A DNA stretch of 64,000 nucleotides, taken from assembly GCA_964548275.1 (NCBI GenBank), contig CAZJQI010000007.1, positions 1 to 64,000 of the forward strand, written 5' to 3'. The position numbers and the translations under genes were made by a program. The DNA is from JAUVUV01 sp964548275 (GTDB taxonomy: Bacteria > Gemmatimonadota > Glassbacteria > GWA2-58-10). This document shows, in pieces, positions 50,873-60,444 of the stretch. The notes beneath the pieces were generated by a model. It searched no databases, was not told the DNA's origin, and saw only the letters and a program-made list of their open reading frames with translations. Numbering within the stretch: the first letter of the stretch is position 1; each line of letters begins with the position of its first letter.

Positions 50873-52042
50873 TTACATCTGGAGAGTGTTCTGGTAGCAA
50901 GAGTCCAGGATTTCGATCTGGGCCGACCAGAGGCCGCGCTGGGCCACGATCCGGGGACCCTCGTCTTTTGCTCTCTGGAGCAGTTTGTCGTCCTCAGCGG
51001 CTCTGAGTATTTGCTCGGCCAGGGCCGCCGTATCCCCGGCCGGGTAGAGCAGCCCGTTTCGTTCGTGTGTGATCCATTCCCGGTTGGCCGGTATATCGGT
51101 TACTACAGGCAGACACCCGCAGGCCATTGCTTCGAGCAGTGAAATGCTGGAACCTTCGGCCGGACTGGTCGAGACATAGATCCTATGTTGGCCGAGAAGC
51201 CGGGCCAGGTGCTCAGGCCCCACCCGGCCGGTGAAAGTCACCCTGTGGCCCAGGCCGCGCCTGCTGCAGAACTCTTTGAGCTCCTCACTCTGGCTTCCCT
51301 GCCCGGCAATGGTGAGCTTGAAATCGGTTGTTCTCTCGCCCAGACGTAAAGCCGCTTCAAGCAGGTCCTTTACCCGGTAGAGAGGCAGATGGTTCCTGGT
51401 GCTGATTATGTTCAATTCTCTCTCGCCAGGAACCTCTTGCTCTCTCGCTGATTTTCCGAATATCCGCTCATCAGCCCCCATTGGAAAGCTGACAAGCCTT
51501 TTTTCATCCAGTCCAAGCCGCAGGAGATAATCGGTAATCGACTGCGAAACGCAGATTATCCGGGTCGAACCGAGAGCGACTCGTTTGAAAAGCAGTTGCG
51601 TCAGACCGCCGCGATCCTGCGCAAGACGCCAGTCCGAGCCATGCACGGTGAGAATGAGCTTGCGCCCGGTGAGCTTTGAGGCTGCCAGGCCGACCAGTCC
51701 GGCTGGAAAGGCCCAGTGGGCATGTATCAGTCGGCAGCCTCGAGAGACGACCAGGCGTGTGGCTGAAAAAACGCCGCTTGCCACCAGAGCCGAAATACGA
51801 AAAACCGGGACAGGGTCGTATTCGATAAGCAGTTTCTGCGCAGAGGGAAAGAGGAACCGGGTGACAGTATGGGTGGGGTATTCCTGGAACGGTTCGCTTT
51901 GTTTGAAGATGCGAGGAGCTAAAACGTGGCTAAGCCACCCGCGTTCTGCCATATCCTCAACGGTCCGCCGTACGAAAATCCCGTGGTATGAACCCTCATA
52001 ATCAGGATAGGCATTGGTTATCACACAAACCGGAGTGGTCAT
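50873..52042 (-). CDS. Glycosyltransferase, GT4 family
   Basis: This is a 389-residue GT-B protein. Start region CVITNAYPDYEGSYHGIFVR; LIHAHWAFPAGLVGLAASKL and LILTVHGSDWRL are the usual acceptor-side GT4 blocks. The donor side has LTIAGQGSQSEELKEF, VTFTGRVGPEHLARLL and AEGSSISLLEAMACGCLPVV with the E-x7-E motif. It overlaps the GT2 gene by 4 bp. Likely mannosyl- or glucosyl-type transferase in assembly of the surface polysaccharide. Confidence 0.92.
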   Translation of the reverse strand: MTTPVCVITNAYPDYEGSYHGIFVRRTVEDMAERGWLSHVLAPRIFKQSEPFQEYPTHTVTRFLFPSAQKLLIEYDPVPVFRISALVASGVFSATRLVVSRGCRLIHAHWAFPAGLVGLAASKLTGRKLILTVHGSDWRLAQDRGGLTQLLFKRVALGSTRIICVSQSITDYLLRLGLDEKRLVSFPMGADERIFGKSAREQEVPGERELNIISTRNHLPLYRVKDLLEAALRLGERTTDFKLTIAGQGSQSEELKEFCSRRGLGHRVTFTGRVGPEHLARLLGQHRIYVSTSPAEGSSISLLEAMACGCLPVVTDIPANREWITHERNGLLYPAGDTAALAEQILRAAEDDKLLQRAKDEGPRIVAQRGLWSAQIEILDSCYQNTLQM

Positions 52043-53037
52043 TGACTCTTGTTATCTTTCTGCGAGTCTCGCTGAAGCAGGAGGATTTCTTTCTGCGTCC
52101 GGAAAAGCTCTTTTTTGAGCAGAGTGATCTGGGTGCTGATAAAAGCGAAGCTCGCCATCTGGATCCCTGCCAGAAGTAAAAGCACGCTCAACCAGACAAT
52201 GGGCCGCGTGGGGTTCAACGCAGCATTCATGTACAAGTAGAAAAGATAACCGGCGAGAATCAGTGAGGACAGAGTCAGAACAAGTCCCAGCACGCCGAAT
52301 AGCAGAATGGGCCTTTCGTAGAATGAAAACATCAGGTGGCTGAATACGGTCCTCGGCAATTTGAGCTTGCTTTTGCCGTGCCTGCGGCTGGTCAGCACTG
52401 CCGGAACCTCGACTGCCTGGAGCCCGGCGGCTTCAGCCTTGGCGATTATCTCCATGTGAATTTCTTTCCCGTCACTGTAAAGTTCGATACAGCCGAACAC
52501 CTCGCGCTTGTATCCACGGAAAATACCGGTCAGTGTATAATATTTGCGTCCCATTGCATGACGGAGCAGGAGATTCGCCGTGCGGCTGATCAGGAGGCGA
52601 AAGGGATCGACCCCCTCGGTTTTTCCGCCGGGCATGTATGGGCTCGCTATCACGATATCCGGAGCGTCGGGAGCCTCGAGGCGCTTCAGCAGGTCGGTGA
52701 TCTGCCGCGGGTGGTAGCTCAGATCGGCATCGATCGAGATCACGAAACTGCCCCGGCTTGCAGTGAAACCCTGGCGAAGGGCCATGCCCCGTCCTCGATT
52801 TATGCCATACCCGATGATCCGAACCTCCGGGCTCTGCTGAGCGATAAGCTCCAGTTCGGCGCGGGTGTTGTCTGTGGAACCGTCATCAACACAAATCACC
52901 TCGAAACTTCTGCCGGTACTGTGCAACTCGCTGCAGACTTTTTCCACGCTCCGGCGAGCGTTTTCCCCCTCGTTAAACATGGGGATGACAATACTGACAA
53001 AAGGAGAGTTTTGCGCCTGAACTGCTGGAGAGGACAT
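52039..53037 (-). CDS. Glycosyltransferase family 2, polyprenyl-phosphate sugar synthase-like
   Basis: ATG 53037 follows GAGGTG; the frame is open to 53094. The 332-residue product has the GT2 nucleotide-binding core FVSIVIPMFNEGENARR, VICVDDGSTDNTRAEL, VISIDADLSYHPRQITDLLK, and a C-terminal pair of membrane helices (ILLFGVLGLVLTLSSLILAG and IVWLSVLLLLAGIQMASFAF). This is the dolichol-phosphate mannose synthase/ArnC-like plan, making a lipid-linked sugar that a GT-C enzyme such as 32886-34331 could use. It is the first gene of the long minus operon. Confidence 0.9.
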   Translation of the reverse strand: MSSPAVQAQNSPFVSIVIPMFNEGENARRSVEKVCSELHSTGRSFEVICVDDGSTDNTRAELELIAQQSPEVRIIGYGINRGRGMALRQGFTASRGSFVISIDADLSYHPRQITDLLKRLEAPDAPDIVIASPYMPGGKTEGVDPFRLLISRTANLLLRHAMGRKYYTLTGIFRGYKREVFGCIELYSDGKEIHMEIIAKAEAAGLQAVEVPAVLTSRRHGKSKLKLPRTVFSHLMFSFYERPILLFGVLGLVLTLSSLILAGYLFYLYMNAALNPTRPIVWLSVLLLLAGIQMASFAFISTQITLLKKELFRTQKEILLLQRDSQKDNKSQ

Positions 53038-53193
53038 CGACACCTCGGTATGGCTGAGCGAAAAGATTAACTGTTTGTGTCCAATGATATGCAAAAACTG
53101 GCGAACAGTTGAGGGCTGGCAACGATTTTTGTCCAGTATAAGCGCAAGCCCTTAGCTTGTCAAGATTTCCGGTATCGAACAAATCTTTATTTC

Positions 53194-53222
53194 TTGATAA
53201 AATAATTCAAGTATGATATTAT
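53194..53222 (+). promoter_or_regulatory. Candidate promoter toward the secretin gene
   Basis: TTGATA (53194-53199), 17 bp, TATTAT (53217-53222). It lies about 290 bp before the secretin start, so a long leader would result. The rest of 53038-53510 has no gene. It separates two divergent operons. Confidence 0.4.
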
Positions 53223-53510
53223 GAATTTAAATGGAGTATTTTGCATAATAGTTTTGTATGCAGTTAATTAACTAAAAACATAATAAAACGTCTTGGAATA
53301 GTTTACTGGTATTTGATCCCATGACAGTGTTTATATGGGAAATATTTACCAGAAGATTTGGGAAAAAAGTGCCATCACAGTACTGGATTCCGGTAACTCC
53401 AAGGTTTAGCTGACTGGTGCGGTTTTTACTCATTTCATTCTTTAGATAGGTGCTAATCGCTCTATGGATTTAAGAACCTGGAGGAATCATGCCGGAATGG
53501 AGAATATACG

Positions 53511-55202
53511 ATGTATAAATGGCTGAGGAAGCTTTCGTTACCTGCCTCATCCCTCAGGCTGTTGCTTGGCGGCCTTTTGATCCTGTCGGCTGTTGTAGAT
53601 TTATCCTGCACCAGGAGGCAGACAGCGCGCCGGAGTGTGCCGGGCGAGGAATCCGAACGCACCAGGATCAGTCTGCAGGAACCGGCTGAAACCGAACAGA
53701 TGGAAGAGCTTACCCTGCCCCAGATCGAGCAGGAAAAGCATCCTGACTACACTTTCAAAAGAGCGGAAAATGTTTTTGACATTAATTTTGTGGAGACCGA
53801 TCTTGGTTCCGCACTTCAATCAATGTGCGACATAATGTCTTATAATCTCCTCCTCGACCCGGCTGTTGTGGATACTCTCACACTCAGCCTCAGGGATGTT
53901 ACCTTTTTCAAGTTCCTGGAAGTAGCTCTGGGTAAGAAAGGCTACGCCTACGAGATCGAGGATAATTTTCTCTACGTTTCCGCCCCTAAACTGGAAACCA
54001 GGATTTTCAACCTGAATTACCTGAACATCGCCCGCCAGCTTCAGGGAAGTATGAATATAACCGGCCAGGGTGGCCGGGTTTCAGGCGGACTCATTCCTCA
54101 GAGCAACACAATGTTACAGACCCGGGGAATTGTTAACCTCTGGGCTGATATTAGAAACTCCCTATCTGAAATTGTTTTAGGCGAGGGTGCTCGGGAGACA
54201 GCCACCATTACTTCGGAGGGAAGTTTTGGCAAATCAAATGAAGAAACCGGCCACCGGCTGGTTATCGAGCCGAACTCTGGTGTGATCCAAATTACAGCAA
54301 CCCCGGATGTACTTGCCAAGGCCGAGGAATTTATCGAGGCTCTGGAGGCGAGTTTCCAGCGCCAGGTGCTGATCGAGGCCTGTTTCGCAGAGATCAGTCT
54401 GACAGACAGTTTGAAGGCTGGGCTGGAGTGGTCGATAATTCCTGACTTGACAAGCGTTTCCAACCTCAACGGCGCTATCCCGGGGAGCGCGGGGGCAGGC
54501 CAGGCGCTCAGCCCTTCGGCCCGCGAGTTCCAGATGGGTGTCTCCAACGAAAATATCAATACCATTCTTACCGCCATATCCAAACACGGCACTGTAAACG
54601 TTCTCCAGAGACCCCAGGTGAGCACCCTGAATAACCAGCCTGCCGTGATCAGGATCGCCCGGAACGAAACTTTCTTCCAGAGGCAGGAGACTCCCGGACA
54701 GCCGGCCACGGCTGCAAGCCCCGCAACACAACCGGTAGTCAACTACGTCCCGATCCAGCAGCCTACCGGCGTGGTGCTCAACCTTGTTCCCAAGATCGGT
54801 GATGACGGGCTGATTATCATGTCGATCAGGCCCTCGATTACCTCGATCGCCGCTGTGGCAACAAGCCCGGATGGACTTAGCGCCAGCCCGATCACGGATG
54901 TGCGGGAACTTGATACTGTGGCCAAGGTCCGTCACGGGCAGACCATTATTCTCGCCGGCCTGATCCAGGAACGCGATCTGGAGGAAACCAGGGAAACCCC
55001 GGTCCTTTCGAAGCTGCCGATCCTGGGCAGACTGTTTAAGCAGGTAAGAAAGAACCGCGCTAAAGTAGAACTGGTAATCCTGCTTACTCTTTATATCAAT
55101 TACAGCAGAACCTCGGAAGAAATTACAGCCGAACAGCTTCCAACTTACAGGGAAGCGGTAACAAGATACAAAATCAATCAAGGCGGCTTTATCAAGCAAT
55201 AA
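53511..55202 (+). CDS. MSHA/T4P-type secretin (MshL-like)
   Basis: This is a 563-residue outer-membrane channel protein and predicted lipoprotein (LSAVVDLSC). Residues 80-160 hold a secretin/TonB short N-terminal domain (VFDINFVETDLGSALQSMCD...YNLLLDP) and N-domain features; KLETRIFNLNYLNIARQ is the typical MshL/PilQ entry. The secretin core (about 270-560) has VLIEACFAEISLTDSLKAGL, VNVLQRPQVSTLNNQPAVIR, PTGVVLNLVPKIGDDGLI and VRHGQTIILAGLIQER. It is followed by an AAA/SPOR ATPase and an MshN-like gene, as in MSHA pilus loci, but no pilin or PilB is in view. Confidence 0.88.
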   Translation: MYKWLRKLSLPASSLRLLLGGLLILSAVVDLSCTRRQTARRSVPGEESERTRISLQEPAETEQMEELTLPQIEQEKHPDYTFKRAENVFDINFVETDLGSALQSMCDIMSYNLLLDPAVVDTLTLSLRDVTFFKFLEVALGKKGYAYEIEDNFLYVSAPKLETRIFNLNYLNIARQLQGSMNITGQGGRVSGGLIPQSNTMLQTRGIVNLWADIRNSLSEIVLGEGARETATITSEGSFGKSNEETGHRLVIEPNSGVIQITATPDVLAKAEEFIEALEASFQRQVLIEACFAEISLTDSLKAGLEWSIIPDLTSVSNLNGAIPGSAGAGQALSPSAREFQMGVSNENINTILTAISKHGTVNVLQRPQVSTLNNQPAVIRIARNETFFQRQETPGQPATAASPATQPVVNYVPIQQPTGVVLNLVPKIGDDGLIIMSIRPSITSIAAVATSPDGLSASPITDVRELDTVAKVRHGQTIILAGLIQERDLEETRETPVLSKLPILGRLFKQVRKNRAKVELVILLTLYINYSRTSEEITAEQLPTYREAVTRYKINQGGFIKQ

Positions 55203-55256
55203 CTTCATTCTGCCTTGATACATCCAGTCCGTAAAAAATTCGAGTTTGCCGGGCTT

Positions 55257-56996
55257 ATGTACCTTGATTTTTTTGAACTTAAAGAGAAGCCTTTCTCCCT
55301 GACTCCTGATCCGCGGTTCCTGTTCCTGAGCGAAAGCCACCGCCAGGCGCTGGACCACCTGATTTACGGTATCCAGGAGCATGAGGGTTTCATACTTATC
55401 GTCGGCGATATTGGCACCGGTAAAACCACGATTTGCCGGGAACTGCTCGAGAGGCTCGACAAGAGTGTGGCCAGTGCGCTGATCCTCAACCCCATGCTCA
55501 GCGAGCAGGAGCTTCTGGAAGCCATCGTACAGGATTTCGACATCCGGTTCGATATTGCCCCTAAAGAGGGTGAAACCGGAGAAGAAAGCCGCAAGATATT
55601 CGAAAACCTGGACTCAGAGACCCAGAACGCTCTTGAGTTGAACCCGCTGATACCAGGCAGGAAGGTATTGGAAAACATTATCAAGAAAGTCGAACCGGGC
55701 CGCCGGAGCCGGTTGACTAAAAAAGAACTTATCGACCAGCTTAACGCTCATCTGCTCAAGCTTGCGGAAAAAGGCGGAAACGCCGTACTGATAATCGACG
55801 AGGCGCAAAACTTGTCTCCCCAGGTGCTCGAGCAGATAAGGATTCTCTCGAACCTTGAAACTACAAAGCAGAAGCTGCTTCAGATTGTACTGGTGGGCCA
55901 GCTCGAGCTCAAGCGCAAGCTGGAACAGCCCGATCTTCGCCAGTTAAACCAGCGAATTTCGATTCGCTACCGGCTTAAACCCCTTACCTACGAGGAAACC
56001 AAAAGGTATGTGGAACACCGGCTGTTCATTGCCGGTTCGAACAGCTCGGTAACCTTTACGGATGAGGCCTACCGGAATATCTATGACTATTCCAGCGGCG
56101 TGCCCCGTCTGGTAAACCTGATCTGCGAGCGCTGTCTGCTTGCTGCTTATGTGGACCAGGTGCGCAAGGTGGATTCCGACCTGGTGCTACGCTGCCGTGA
56201 TTCACTGGAAGGTGATCTGGAAGAACCAGACGGAACCGAGGAAAGCAGACCTCTATCTGAAAAGGCGGTGGCCGGGCCCTGGGAAAGGCAAAAGGAGGGT
56301 TTTCTCTCCTGGCTGCTGGACAGCCAAAGTAAGTCACGCAAAATTCTTTTATTGTTTTTAGCAGCTTTGGCTGCTGCCAGCCTTCTGCTTATACTCTTCA
56401 GTGTCGGTATGGTCGAGACATGGCAGGGGAAGGCTCCGCAGACAGCGCTGGAACAAAAAGCCTCCCTGTCCCAGAGTTTGTCCCCGGCGGTGCGGCTGGC
56501 GTTTTCCATTCAGCTCGGGGCGTTTCAGAATCTGGATGGCGGTCTCGAGCAGATGAGGCTTCTTTCCGAGCAGGGGCTCCAGAAACAGCTCTATATCGTC
56601 CCGCTCCATATCGTTCAGCTCGGGGGACGCTGGTACAGGCTATTTTGCGGTGGGTTTCCGTCCAAAACCTCGGCGCGCGCAGAACTTAATGACCTGGTGG
56701 ACCGGGGAATAATCAAGGCCGGCAGCGCAAGGATTCTGGAAACCTCTCTCGCATTCAATCTGGGTGATTTTACCGACCGCCGGGTGGCAGAGGGAAAACG
56801 CAGCCAGTATATGAACCGCTGGCGGATCCCGGCCTACATTTTTCAACTGGAGATCAGGGACGAAACCCCTGTTTACAGGCTTTATGCCGGGGCTTTCGAG
56901 GAGAGAGAACAAGCCTCCTTCCTGGCCGACCGCATCGAAGAGGCCGGTTTGAGCCAGGTCCTGGTTGAAAGGTTGGGTTCCTGGCCTCTGAGATGA
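55257..56996 (+). CDS. ExeA/MshM-like AAA ATPase with C-terminal SPOR-like domains
   Basis: ATG 55257 (MYLDFFELKEKPFSLTPDPR) gives the canonical ExeA start; the frame from 55215 adds 14 unlikely residues. Product about 579 residues: Walker A VGDIGTGKTTICRE near residue 50, then an insertion of some 45 residues (ENLDSETQNALELNPLIPGR) before Walker B NAVLIIDEAQNLSP, sensor QLNQRISIRYRLKPL and the lid. One membrane helix (ILLLFLAALAAASLLLILFS, about 365-384) leads to two periplasmic SPOR-like units: FSIQLGAFQNLDGG...WYRLFCGGF and FQLEIRDETPVYRLYAGAF. It probably anchors or times secretin assembly at peptidoglycan. Confidence 0.85.
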   Translation: MYLDFFELKEKPFSLTPDPRFLFLSESHRQALDHLIYGIQEHEGFILIVGDIGTGKTTICRELLERLDKSVASALILNPMLSEQELLEAIVQDFDIRFDIAPKEGETGEESRKIFENLDSETQNALELNPLIPGRKVLENIIKKVEPGRRSRLTKKELIDQLNAHLLKLAEKGGNAVLIIDEAQNLSPQVLEQIRILSNLETTKQKLLQIVLVGQLELKRKLEQPDLRQLNQRISIRYRLKPLTYEETKRYVEHRLFIAGSNSSVTFTDEAYRNIYDYSSGVPRLVNLICERCLLAAYVDQVRKVDSDLVLRCRDSLEGDLEEPDGTEESRPLSEKAVAGPWERQKEGFLSWLLDSQSKSRKILLLFLAALAAASLLLILFSVGMVETWQGKAPQTALEQKASLSQSLSPAVRLAFSIQLGAFQNLDGGLEQMRLLSEQGLQKQLYIVPLHIVQLGGRWYRLFCGGFPSKTSARAELNDLVDRGIIKAGSARILETSLAFNLGDFTDRRVAEGKRSQYMNRWRIPAYIFQLEIRDETPVYRLYAGAFEEREQASFLADRIEEAGLSQVLVERLGSWPLR

Positions 56997-57026
56997 CTTT
57001 CTCGCCAGGAGTTGGAGAGCAGTTCG

Positions 57027-58307
57027 ATGAGTATCATTGCGGATGCCTTAAAAAAAGCGCAGCGTAAGGGAGATAGCCGTGTCGCCCCGCCTCCTCCTTT
57101 CGATCTGAAGAAAGAGGAGGGAGCTCAAAAAGGCGTACCCGTATCCCCTAAGCCGCTTTCAGTAACGCCTCCGGGTGAACCCACAGCCAAGAAAGTACCT
57201 GCTGCCACAGGGGCCCCGCGCGCGGTGCCGGTCGCAAAGGCGCAAAAGGCTGGAGCGAAAGTTGCCAGGCGTTGGAGCGTGCGCATCCCGATTGTGTTTA
57301 CCATAATACTGGCCGTTTTCGCTGCTCTGATATTTTATGTAAATAAAATCTATCTCCCCGGCCTACCTTCTGCCGCCGGGGAACAGGAGAGTCTGGTAAA
57401 GGCTCCAGAAGAAACAGGTGAAAAGATGGAAGAGACAGCGGTTGCCTCGGCCGAAGGCGCAGATCAAGCGGCAGAGCGGACAATTGTACCCGAAACCGCG
57501 GCTCCGGTGTCCGAACCGGCGGAGACCGAAGCAGAGGTAGATCAAGCCAACGACCTTGGAAGCACCGCCGGAATACCTGCCGGTGTCCAGGTGACGGGCA
57601 TCCCGACCGACGGTCTACTTCCTCCACAAGAGGGGCCTTTAACTGAGCAACCCCCTCCAGGCAGTACCTCTGTCGGTATAGTACAGAAAGACCGCGATAA
57701 AGAGAGAGAGCTGCGGGAAGACATCTATCATTTCAACATGGCGGTTTATTTCCAGCGCAGGAACGATATCCAGTCCGCACTGTTGGAGTATGCCAGGGTG
57801 ATTGATTTTTCCCCGTACAATGCGGAAGTCTATAACAACATGGGTGCGCTTTACAACCAGATCGGCGAGTATGAGAAAGCGGTCGCGGTGCTGCAGAAAG
57901 CGCTGATAATCGACCCCTCTTACAGCAAGGCCCATAACAATATCGGCCTGGTTTATTACGAGGGCGGTCATCTCGAACGGGCGCAGGCTCATCTGGCAAG
58001 GGCGATCGAACTTGCACCGGCCGATCTGGAAAGTTATAACAACCTGGGCCTGGTCTATAAGAAAATGAATGAACCGGACAAGGCGGAAGAGGCTTTTTCC
58101 CGTGCGTTGGCGATCAATCCGGATTATGCCGCCGCCCATTATAACCTGGCGCTCTTATATGAGGAGAGCGGCCGGCTGGAGGAGGCAAGGCGGCACTACA
58201 ATGGTTTTATTGCCGGCGGGGGCGGCAGCCCTGAGCTTAACTTCAAAGTTCAGCGGCGCCTACAAAGATTTATCCAGTCGAAACCCGGCTCATCCCCTGA
58301 CTTTTGA
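57027..58307 (+). CDS. MshN/GspB-like N-terminus with TPR repeats
   Basis: ATG 57027 (MSIIADALKKAQRKGD) matches the SxxxDALKKAxxER start of MshN and GspB proteins; product 426 residues. There is a Pro/Ala-rich linker, one membrane helix (IVFTIILAVFAALIFYVNKI, about 95-114), an acidic linker, then at least four TPR motifs from residue 235: AVYFQRRNDIQSALLEYARV, YNNMGALYNQIGEYEKAVAV, HNNIGLVYYEGGHLERAQAH and YNNLGLVYKKMNEPDKAEEA. Periplasmic TPR scaffold for the secretin and ATPase encoded just upstream (gap 30 bp). Confidence 0.85.
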   Translation: MSIIADALKKAQRKGDSRVAPPPPFDLKKEEGAQKGVPVSPKPLSVTPPGEPTAKKVPAATGAPRAVPVAKAQKAGAKVARRWSVRIPIVFTIILAVFAALIFYVNKIYLPGLPSAAGEQESLVKAPEETGEKMEETAVASAEGADQAAERTIVPETAAPVSEPAETEAEVDQANDLGSTAGIPAGVQVTGIPTDGLLPPQEGPLTEQPPPGSTSVGIVQKDRDKERELREDIYHFNMAVYFQRRNDIQSALLEYARVIDFSPYNAEVYNNMGALYNQIGEYEKAVAVLQKALIIDPSYSKAHNNIGLVYYEGGHLERAQAHLARAIELAPADLESYNNLGLVYKKMNEPDKAEEAFSRALAINPDYAAAHYNLALLYEESGRLEEARRHYNGFIAGGGGSPELNFKVQRRLQRFIQSKPGSSPDF

Positions 58308-58578
58308 ACTCTCGCCAGACAATTTTCAACGCACTCATTCATTCCGCATAGCTGCTCCAACCACTGCGCCCTGTAAATTACGAAGATTGTCAGGCTTCAA
58401 TCTCCGGCCACTGGAGATAAGATATTGTGCAGAGAGCCAAATTTTTTCATATTGATTATAATTATTCTTGCCCAACGATGGGATAACGGATCCAGATAGA
58501 TTGAACCAGCCAGTTATTGAGGTTTAAAGGCCCCAGCGCAATACGCCTGGTCAATTCCTTATTAAGTCGGGTTTGTTG

Positions 58579-60444
58579 ATGGCTTTGCAAACCGGAAAAC
58601 GCACTTCCAGGGATAAACGAATCCAGGAAAAGCTCTCCACCTTGCCTTCAAAGCCCGGAGTGTACACGATGCTCGACTCGGGCGGAAAGATTCTCTATGT
58701 TGGCAAGGCAAAGAAATTGTCCAGCCGGGTACGAAGTTATTTTCGCAGCGCTCCGGCAAACCCCAAGATCGCCGCACTTTTAGAACGCATCGCGGATATT
58801 GAGTATATCGTGACCGACAGCGAGGTGGAAGCCTTGATTCTGGAAAGCAATCTGATCAAGGAACACCAGCCGCGTTACAATGTCAATCTCAAGGACGACA
58901 AGCGCTACCCGTATCTTAAAGTAACTGTGAACGAACCTTTCCCGCGGGTGCTTGTCACCCGGCGATACCTGAACGACGGTGCACGCTATTATGGTCCTTA
59001 CACCAACGCCGGAGCCTTGCGCACCACTCTGGAGGTGCTGCACAAGGTATTCCCTCTTCGCAGTTGCAGTCACAAGCTGCCGGAGAAACGCGGGGCGCGC
59101 GAGTGTCTTAATTTCCACCTGGGAAAATGCTCCGGCCCCTGCCATGGCCACATCTCCCACGAGGACTACACTGCAATGGTGGCGGAGGTGCTTCAATTTC
59201 TCGAAGGTAAGACCGAGCAAGTCGCCAGGCGTCTGGAGGAACGGATGCAGCAGGCAAGGATCCAGCTTGATTTCGAGCTTGCCGCGCGCTACCGCGACCA
59301 ATTGGCCTCGGTGCGCAAGGTGAGCGAACGCCAGAAGATGCACGCATTGGGTGGCGGCGACGGAGACTTTCTGGCGGTATCAGTGGATGGGAGCGACGCT
59401 TGTGTTGTCATTCTCAAGATCAGAAGCGGCAAAATGATCGGCAGCGAGCACCGATATCTGAAAAACAGCCTCAGGGAACCGCTCTCTGCGGTTCTCAACG
59501 CCTTTATCGGCCAGAACTATATCTCGGACCGCGAGTACCCGGGCGAGGTATACCTGAGCCAGGATATCGAGGACAGGGAATCTTTAGAGGAGATCCTGAG
59601 CCGGGTTACAGGCCGAAGAGTGAAAATACACGTACCTGCACGCGGAGATAAAGCGCGGCTGATCGGGATGGCAGAAAAAAACAGCCACCTGCTTCTGGAA
59701 GAGCTTGTCATGCGCAGAGAGCAGGCCCGCCAGCGAGTTCCCGAGGCACTTCTGGGATTGCAAAAAACATTGAAACTGCCGAGTCTTCCCAGGCTTGCAG
59801 TCTGTTTCGACGTATCTACTATCCAGGGCCAGTATGCAGTCGCCGCGATGAGTTGTTTCCGCAACGGCTATCCATACAAGGGGGGGTACCGGAGATTCAG
59901 AATTCGCCACCAGCGTGGCCAGGATGACTTTGCGATGATAAACGAGGCAGTGCGCCGCTATTTCGAAAGAGTGGCCAAAGGGGAACTCGACATGCCCCAG
60001 CTCGTGGTGATAGATGGCGGCAAGGGCCAGCTCGGAGCGGCATGCGAGGCGATCAGGGAGGCAGGCGCTGATCTGCCGCCAATCGTAGCTCTGGCAAAAA
60101 AGGAGGAAGAACTTTATTTTCCGGACAAGCCTGCGCCGTACTCTCTGTCCAGGAGGAGCGAAGCGCTGAAGCTCCTTCAGCGGTTGCGGGATGAAGCCCA
60201 CCGTTTTGCGCTGACCTACCATCGCAAGCTCAGAAAGAAAGAGACTCTGAGAACCCGTCTGGAGGAAATACCTGGGGTGGGTCCGGCCAGGGTGCGAACC
60301 CTGCTGAACGCGTTCGGCTCACCCTCAGCAGTGGCTCAGGCAAATGAGCGGCAACTGGCTTCCCTGCAGGGGATCTCCCCGGCGCTGGCAAGTAGGATTA
60401 TCGAGCATATGAAAGGTGAAAAGACGGATGCTGAAAGTACTTAA
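58579..60444 (+). CDS. uvrC: Excinuclease ABC subunit C
   Basis: This is a 621-residue DNA repair nuclease. The N-terminal GIY-YIG domain (PGVYTMLDSGGKILYVGKAK) makes the 3' cut; the UVR motif region (EQVARRLEERMQQA) binds UvrB. The C-terminal RNase-H-like domain has CFDVSTIQGQYAVA, RIRHQRGQDDFAMI and VIDGGKGQLGAACEA for the 5' cut; tandem helix-hairpin-helix motifs end it (IPGVGPARVRTLLNAF, ASLQGISPALASRIIEH). A four-Cys segment (LRSCSHKL, CLNFHLGKCSGPC) is usual. Normal length, apparently intact. It overlaps the MBL gene by 17 bp. Confidence 0.96.
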   Translation: MALQTGKRTSRDKRIQEKLSTLPSKPGVYTMLDSGGKILYVGKAKKLSSRVRSYFRSAPANPKIAALLERIADIEYIVTDSEVEALILESNLIKEHQPRYNVNLKDDKRYPYLKVTVNEPFPRVLVTRRYLNDGARYYGPYTNAGALRTTLEVLHKVFPLRSCSHKLPEKRGARECLNFHLGKCSGPCHGHISHEDYTAMVAEVLQFLEGKTEQVARRLEERMQQARIQLDFELAARYRDQLASVRKVSERQKMHALGGGDGDFLAVSVDGSDACVVILKIRSGKMIGSEHRYLKNSLREPLSAVLNAFIGQNYISDREYPGEVYLSQDIEDRESLEEILSRVTGRRVKIHVPARGDKARLIGMAEKNSHLLLEELVMRREQARQRVPEALLGLQKTLKLPSLPRLAVCFDVSTIQGQYAVAAMSCFRNGYPYKGGYRRFRIRHQRGQDDFAMINEAVRRYFERVAKGELDMPQLVVIDGGKGQLGAACEAIREAGADLPPIVALAKKEEELYFPDKPAPYSLSRRSEALKLLQRLRDEAHRFALTYHRKLRKKETLRTRLEEIPGVGPARVRTLLNAFGSPSAVAQANERQLASLQGISPALASRIIEHMKGEKTDAEST

